Positions 6,466-9,315 of a stretch of DNA of 9,315 nucleotides are shown here, piece by piece. Source of the stretch: Bacilli bacterium. Its GTDB lineage: Bacteria; Bacillota_I; Bacilli_A; RFN20; CAG-826. Where the stretch lies: assembly GCA_016296285.1 (NCBI GenBank), contig JAEDJP010000049.1, positions 1-9,315 of the forward strand, read 5' to 3'. Below the pieces are notes generated by a model that saw only the letters and a program-made list of their open reading frames with translations, had not been told where the DNA came from and did no database searches. Position 1 is the first letter of the stretch, and each line of letters starts with the position of its first letter. The position numbers and the translations under genes were made by a program.

Positions 6466-7076
6466 GGACAAGACGCCTTGAATCCGCACGTCTCGCATTC
6501 CGGGTTTTTGGCGTGGCAAGTCGCCCTGCCGAAGGCGATGATCCGATGATGGAGGGGAATCCAGGATTCGCGGGGGAAGATCTTCTCAAGCTTTTTCTCG
6601 ATGACGGGCGGTTCGTCCGACTTCGAGGCGAACCCCATGCGTTTCGAGACGCGGGCGACATGGGTGTCGACCGGGATGGAAGGACGCGCGAAACACTCCG
6701 CGGTCACGACGTTCGCCGTCTTGATTCCGACCCCTGGCAAATTCACCAAATCCTCAAAAGACGATGGGACGTCCCCGTTAAATTGCGAAACGAGCACCTT
6801 CGATAAGGCAACGAGATTCTTCGCCTTGTTATGGAAAAGACCAAGGCTTTTGATATAGGTCTCCACGTCTTCTTGAGTGGCTTTCGAAAGCTGATGCGCG
6901 TCCGGGAAAGCCCGAAACAAAGATGGGGTGACGCGATTCACGGCCTCATCCGTCGTCTGGGCGGAAAGCATGACGGAGACGAGCGCCTCAAAGGGATTCG
7001 AAAAATGGAGGGAGCAATGCGCGTCCGGGAATTCGCGTTCCAAAAAAGAGGCGAAAGCCTTAACGTCCGCCTTCAT
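6429..7076 (-). CDS. nth: Endonuclease III, DNA glycosylase/AP lyase
   Basis: A 215-residue base-excision repair enzyme that removes oxidised pyrimidines and nicks the resulting abasic site. The helix-hairpin-helix LPGVGIKTANVV is at 113-124 with catalytic lysine K119, and catalytic D137 lies in PVDTHVARVS. The [4Fe-4S] motif is complete: C187, C194, C197 and C203 with C-X6-C-X2-C-X5-C spacing. Length and cysteine positions agree with E. coli Nth. The start overlaps the dnaD end by 17 nt, and no strong ribosome site precedes it, suggesting coupling to dnaD. The 3' end runs 37 bp into the opposite-strand recU, and no terminator separates the convergent genes. The dnaD-nth pairing is conserved in Bacilli. 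Confidence 0.97.
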   Translation of the reverse strand: MKADVKAFASFLEREFPDAHCSLHFSNPFEALVSVMLSAQTTDEAVNRVTPSLFRAFPDAHQLSKATQEDVETYIKSLGLFHNKAKNLVALSKVLVSQFNGDVPSSFEDLVNLPGVGIKTANVVTAECFARPSIPVDTHVARVSKRMGFASKSDEPPVIEKKLEKIFPRESWIPLHHRIIAFGRATCHAKNPECETCGFKASCPYKAKASIKTGK

Positions 7077-7740
7077 CGGTTGGCACCCAATTGAAATTCG
7101 CGATGCGCAAGGTTTCCTCGATGTCCTTGTCCCATTTGTCGGACACCGCGGTGACGCCTTCTTTCCGGATGTCGTCCCCGGCTCGGACGATGCGGAGGCG
7201 CTTCGCGATCGATTTCATGGACTTCTTGCCCTCGAGCAAGCAGTCTTCCATCGCGTCTTTGATTTGGACGGGGCGATAGCCATCATCAAGCCAGCCATTG
7301 ATCGCGTCTTTGTCAAATGGGGAAAGGGTCTTCCGAAGCTTCTTCTCGAAAACGGCATAGATCTCCTCGAGGTCTTTCGCCCGTTCCGCGTCATAACGGT
7401 TCTGGTTCGCGCGGGCGACGTCCGCGCTGAAATGTTTCCAAAGGACTTTCAAAAGAGGCTCAAGGGAGGTTCTCCAAGGACTCGAAGGTTTGGATTTGTC
7501 CGCGACGAATTCCACGAATTTTCGGGAAACGAGGTTCGAAAGGACGCTGTCGGCTTCGCTCGTGGAGAGGTTCATCTTCATGGAAAGCATGTCGGGAGTC
7601 ACGACATCGTTTTTTTGGTTGTTCAGATGGTTGATCATGAAAAGGACGGCGACCTCTTTCTCGGTGAGGCCGAGCTTTTTGTAATATTCAAGAAGCAAGT
7701 AGGGGAAGTCGATCCCCTCGGTTGGCAAGGTTGCGGCCAT
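7060..7740 (-). CDS. dnaD: DNA replication initiation protein DnaD
   Basis: A 226-residue DnaD, close to the B. subtilis length. DnaD acts with DnaA and DnaB in loading the replicative helicase at origins and at restarted forks. The N-terminal winged-helix domain (DDBH1) is at about 10-100, with FPYLLLEYYKKLGLTEKEVAVL at its start. A linker follows, then the DDBH2 domain at about 125-185 (VFEKKLRKTLSPFDKDAINGW and the following helices), and a basic tail ending near FNWV, comparable to FYNW at the end of B. subtilis DnaD. In the DDBH2 tail the two aromatics of the B. subtilis Y...I...W segment appear replaced (Ser and Val near 174-182). The ATG starts one nt after the preceding stop (TGATATG), with AAAGGA inside that gene, so the genes are tightly coupled. 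Confidence 0.88.
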   Translation of the reverse strand: MAATLPTEGIDFPYLLLEYYKKLGLTEKEVAVLFMINHLNNQKNDVVTPDMLSMKMNLSTSEADSVLSNLVSRKFVEFVADKSKPSSPWRTSLEPLLKVLWKHFSADVARANQNRYDAERAKDLEEIYAVFEKKLRKTLSPFDKDAINGWLDDGYRPVQIKDAMEDCLLEGKKSMKSIAKRLRIVRAGDDIRKEGVTAVSDKWDKDIEETLRIANFNWVPTDEGGR

Positions 7741-7741
7741 A

Positions 7742-8347
7742 TCAGAGTTTTTTCCTTTCCATGTTTACTTTGTCGGGGTTGAGATAAGACAGGAGGGAGC
7801 GGTTCCTCTCCATCGCTTCGGCGGTCTTTTCCTCGATGGCGAATCCAAGCCGTTTCGCGAAGCGTTCCGCGCGGAGGATGCGGAGGGGATCTTCTTTCAC
7901 GCGGGCATCCGGATCGCCGATGAAGCGGATGAGGCCTCGGCGCAGATCCTCAAGACCTCCGTGGAAGTCTAGGATATTCCCATTTCCATCAATGTAAAGG
8001 GCGTTAACGGTGAAATCCCTTCTCCAGGAATCGATTTCCGGGTCTTTGACGAAGCGGACTTCCCCCGGGTGGCGATGGTCCGCGTATCCTTTTTCCTCCC
8101 GCAAGGTCGTGATGTCGATCTCGAGGTCCCCGTCTTTGAGCTTGATGCTCCCGAATCGGGCGAAGCGATCGTTGAAGGGCGGGAGGAACGCCCGTTCCTC
8201 CTCGACGGTCGCGTCCGTCGTGAAATCAAAATCCAAAGGCGCCTTCCCAAGGAGAAGGTCCCTGCTCGTTCCCCCGATGAGATAGAGGGAATGGCCGTGG
8301 GCCGCGTAAAGACGGGCGTAGCGGAGGAAAACGGAAGGCAATTCCAT
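7742..8347 (-). CDS. cca: Short class II CCA-adding enzyme-like tRNA nucleotidyltransferase, head and neck only
   Basis: A 201-residue protein of the poly(A) polymerase/CCA enzyme superfamily. Class II CCA enzymes add C, C and A to tRNA 3' ends and are about 400 residues long. Head motifs are intact: LIGGTSRDLLLG at 23-34 with metal-binding D39 and D41 (motif A), the flexible-loop region TLREEKGYADHRHP at 81-94 (motif C), RRDFTVNALY at 109-118 (motif B), and EDPLRILRAERFA at 152-164 (motif D, the EDxxR nucleotide-selecting motif). The protein ends at SYLNPDKVNMERKKL, around motif E, so the body and tail that hold tRNA are missing. dnaD begins at once, so no remnant is visible. The ATG at 8347 was chosen because homologues start here; the frame could extend to 8386. 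It could instead have a different nucleotidyltransferase role. Confidence 0.8.
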   Translation of the reverse strand: MELPSVFLRYARLYAAHGHSLYLIGGTSRDLLLGKAPLDFDFTTDATVEEERAFLPPFNDRFARFGSIKLKDGDLEIDITTLREEKGYADHRHPGEVRFVKDPEIDSWRRDFTVNALYIDGNGNILDFHGGLEDLRRGLIRFIGDPDARVKEDPLRILRAERFAKRLGFAIEEKTAEAMERNRSLLSYLNPDKVNMERKKL

Positions 8348-8354
8348 GTTGGTT

Positions 8355-8363
8355 ATTCTAACA
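8355..8363 (-). promoter_or_regulatory. Extended -10 promoter of the cca-dnaD-nth operon
   Basis: TG-T-TAGAAT forms an extended -10 element (TAGAAT at 8360-8355, 5/6 match). It ends 7 nt before the ATG at 8347, so initiation would fall at or next to the start codon. No Shine-Dalgarno is seen in the gap, and no good -35 at normal spacing. A leaderless transcript is the simplest reading. Confidence 0.5.
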
Positions 8364-8384
8364 TAGCCCCTGCTCCCAAGAGAC

Positions 8385-8412
8385 AAAAAACCGCCTCTCC
8401 GAAGAAAGGCGG
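8385..8412 (-). terminator. Intrinsic terminator of the HU gene
   Basis: On the minus strand CCGCCTTTC pairs with GAGAGGCGG (9 bp, one G-U pair) around a TTCG tetraloop, followed by TTTTTT. It lies 19 nt after the HU stop and shortly before the cca promoter. Confidence 0.92.
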
Positions 8413-8431
8413 GTAACCCAAAGGGAAGAAA

Positions 8432-8707
8432 TTACTTGTTGAGTTCTTCTTTGAGGTTTTTCGACGGCTTGAAGTTGACCGAGTAGGAAGCAGCGATGTC
8501 GATCTTATCGCCGGTCGAGGGGTTGGTGCCTTTCCGGGCGGCGCGTTCCTTGCGGGCAAAGATGCCAAATCCGGAAATCTTGACGGTCTCACCCTTCAAA
8601 AGTTCGGCTTTGATGATTTCGATGGCTTCGTCGATGGCAGCTTCAGCATCGCGGCGGGAGAGGACGCCTTTTTCAGCGATGGCGCTGACGAGTTCATTTT
8701 TGTTCAT
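8432..8707 (-). CDS. hup: HU family DNA-binding protein
   Basis: A 91-residue HU, the usual length, which bends and compacts chromosomal DNA as a dimer. The start MNKNELVSAIAEK is typical. The helical base spans about 1-40, followed by VKISGFGIFARKERAARKG at 42-60, which includes the HU signature. The DNA-grasping arm with the conserved NPSTGDKI is at 62-69, and the C-terminal FKPSKNLKEELNK at 79-91. AGGAGGAG six nt before the ATG at 8707 fixes the start; the same frame stays open to 8884 but that part does not resemble HU. It has its own promoter and terminator, consistent with high monocistronic expression. It lies downstream of der on the same strand, the der-hup arrangement known from Bacillus and relatives. 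Confidence 0.97.
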   Translation of the reverse strand: MNKNELVSAIAEKGVLSRRDAEAAIDEAIEIIKAELLKGETVKISGFGIFARKERAARKGTNPSTGDKIDIAASYSVNFKPSKNLKEELNK

Positions 8708-8713
8708 GGGATA

Positions 8714-8721
8714 CTCCTCCT
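8714..8721 (-). promoter_or_regulatory. Strong ribosome binding site of HU
   Basis: AGGAGGAG lies six nt upstream of the HU ATG and rules out the longer in-frame start at 8884. Confidence 0.85.
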
Positions 8722-8740
8722 GGATGGTATGAACACTTGT

Positions 8741-8769
8741 AATATAAGGCCACATCGACACTTTTGCAA
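8741..8769 (-). promoter_or_regulatory. Promoter of HU
   Basis: TTGCAA at 8769-8764 (4/6 to TTGACA) and TATATT at 8746-8741 are separated by 17 nt. Predicted initiation near 8734 gives a leader of about 27 nt carrying the ribosome site. The -35 box lies inside the palindrome TTTTGCAAAA (8762-8771). The rest of the AT-rich stretch up to der (8772-8925) shows an inverted repeat at 8791-8804 and no gene. Confidence 0.6.
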
Positions 8770-8925
8770 AACAAATCTTTCGAAGAACCATTTTCAAATG
8801 AAAACGCTTACATTTCGCAAAATATGCTGGTTTTTCGATTTGAAGCATGGAATCCCGATAAACGTTTCCAAATGGGCAAGGCAAAGAAACGTGATCGGCG
8901 AAAGACTGAGGTCAATGAAAGGCGC

Positions 8926-9315
8926 TTATTTTTTCGCGCGGTAGATGATGTGAATCGGAGTGCCGGTGAAATCAAACGTCTCGCGCAGGCGGTTCTCGAG
9001 ATAACGCGTATAGGAGAAATGGGCGAACTTCGGGTCGTTGGAGAAGAACACAAATGTCGGGGGATTCGTCGAGACTTGGTTCGCGTAGAAAATCTTGAGC
9101 CGGCCGTGGTTGAATTCCGGGGTCGGGTTCATGTTCTGGGCATCTTGGATGATCTGATTGAGGATCGAGGTCGGGACCCTGCGGCAAGCCGAAGCATAGG
9201 CGCGATTGACCGCGGGCAAAATCTGGTCGAGGCCGCGACCCGTGACCGCGGAAACGAAAATGATTTCAGCGAAATCGAGGAATTTGAAACGCTTCTTCAC
9301 CTCGAGGGCGAATTG
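8926..9315 (-). CDS. der: Ribosome-associated GTPase Der (EngA), C-terminal part
   Basis: Only the last 129 residues are in the window; the 5' part lies beyond the right edge. Der is an essential double-GTPase for 50S ribosomal subunit assembly. Visible are the end of the second G domain, with the G5 motif FVSAVTGRG, and the whole C-terminal KH-like domain. Its conserved stretches are LNQIIQDAQNMNPTPEFNHG, GRLKIFYANQVSTNPPTFV, FSNDPKFAHFSYTRYLENRL and GTPIHIIYRAKK. These match the end of B. subtilis Der nearly motif for motif. A GTG at 9300 is internal, not a start, because Der sequence continues upstream of it. No clear intrinsic terminator follows, so some readthrough toward HU is possible. 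Confidence 0.96.
   Translation of the reverse strand, partial: QFALEVKKRFKFLDFAEIIFVSAVTGRGLDQILPAVNRAYASACRRVPTSILNQIIQDAQNMNPTPEFNHGRLKIFYANQVSTNPPTFVFFSNDPKFAHFSYTRYLENRLRETFDFTGTPIHIIYRAKK

Noticed and set aside
8708..8884. 59-residue N-terminal extension of HU
   Set aside because: It does not resemble HU, and AGGAGGAG sits correctly for the ATG at 8707. The region carries the HU promoter.
8729..8944. Plus-strand open frame of 71 codons between HU and der
   Set aside because: It covers the HU promoter on the other strand, lacks a ribosome site and has no recognisable features.

Overview
The window is a compact, gene-dense stretch of a bacterial chromosome, GC-rich by eye. It most resembles the Bacilli branch of the Firmicutes. 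The RNase P RNA is Bacillus-type, and GpsB, DnaD and RecU are families typical of low-GC Gram-positive lineages. The gene neighbourhoods (der-hup, dnaD-nth, recU, gpsB-rnpB, pgsA-cinA-recA) are those of Bacillus. TGA is used as a stop in several genes, so this is not the TGA=Trp code of Mycoplasma. GpsB keeps its penicillin-binding-protein contact residues, which suggests a walled cell. An uncultured gut or rumen Bacilli lineage is plausible, but the exact order cannot be decided here.

Layout from left to right. Positions 6-2967, minus strand: an apparent five-gene unit read as gpsB, rnpB, pgsA, pncC, recA, with a promoter before gpsB and an intrinsic terminator after recA. Positions 3074-4847, minus strand: a stand-alone lipoprotein gene of unknown function with its own terminator. 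Positions 4848-5119: a divergent intergenic region with a perfect 12-bp palindrome and a TATAAT box placed almost on the next start codon. Positions 5120-6465, plus strand: a two-gene operon of a DEDDh 3'-5' exonuclease and the Holliday-junction resolvase recU. Positions 6429-8347, minus strand: a short CCA-enzyme-like nucleotidyltransferase, dnaD and nth, with overlapping or abutting ends; nth collides tail-to-tail with recU. Positions 8385-8769, minus strand: HU with promoter, ribosome site and terminator. Positions 8926-9315, minus strand: the 3' end of der, cut by the window edge.

Most genes serve DNA maintenance (RecA, RecU, Nth, the exonuclease, DnaD, HU), RNA maturation (RNase P RNA, the CCA-like enzyme) and envelope growth (PgsA, GpsB). 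I see no mobile element, CRISPR array, tRNA or rRNA. No wholly new system is evident. The points most worth checking are the apparently leaderless starts of two operons, the CCA enzyme that ends after its head and neck, rnpB embedded in an operon without signals of its own, and the exonuclease-recU pairing where a penicillin-binding-protein gene would be expected.
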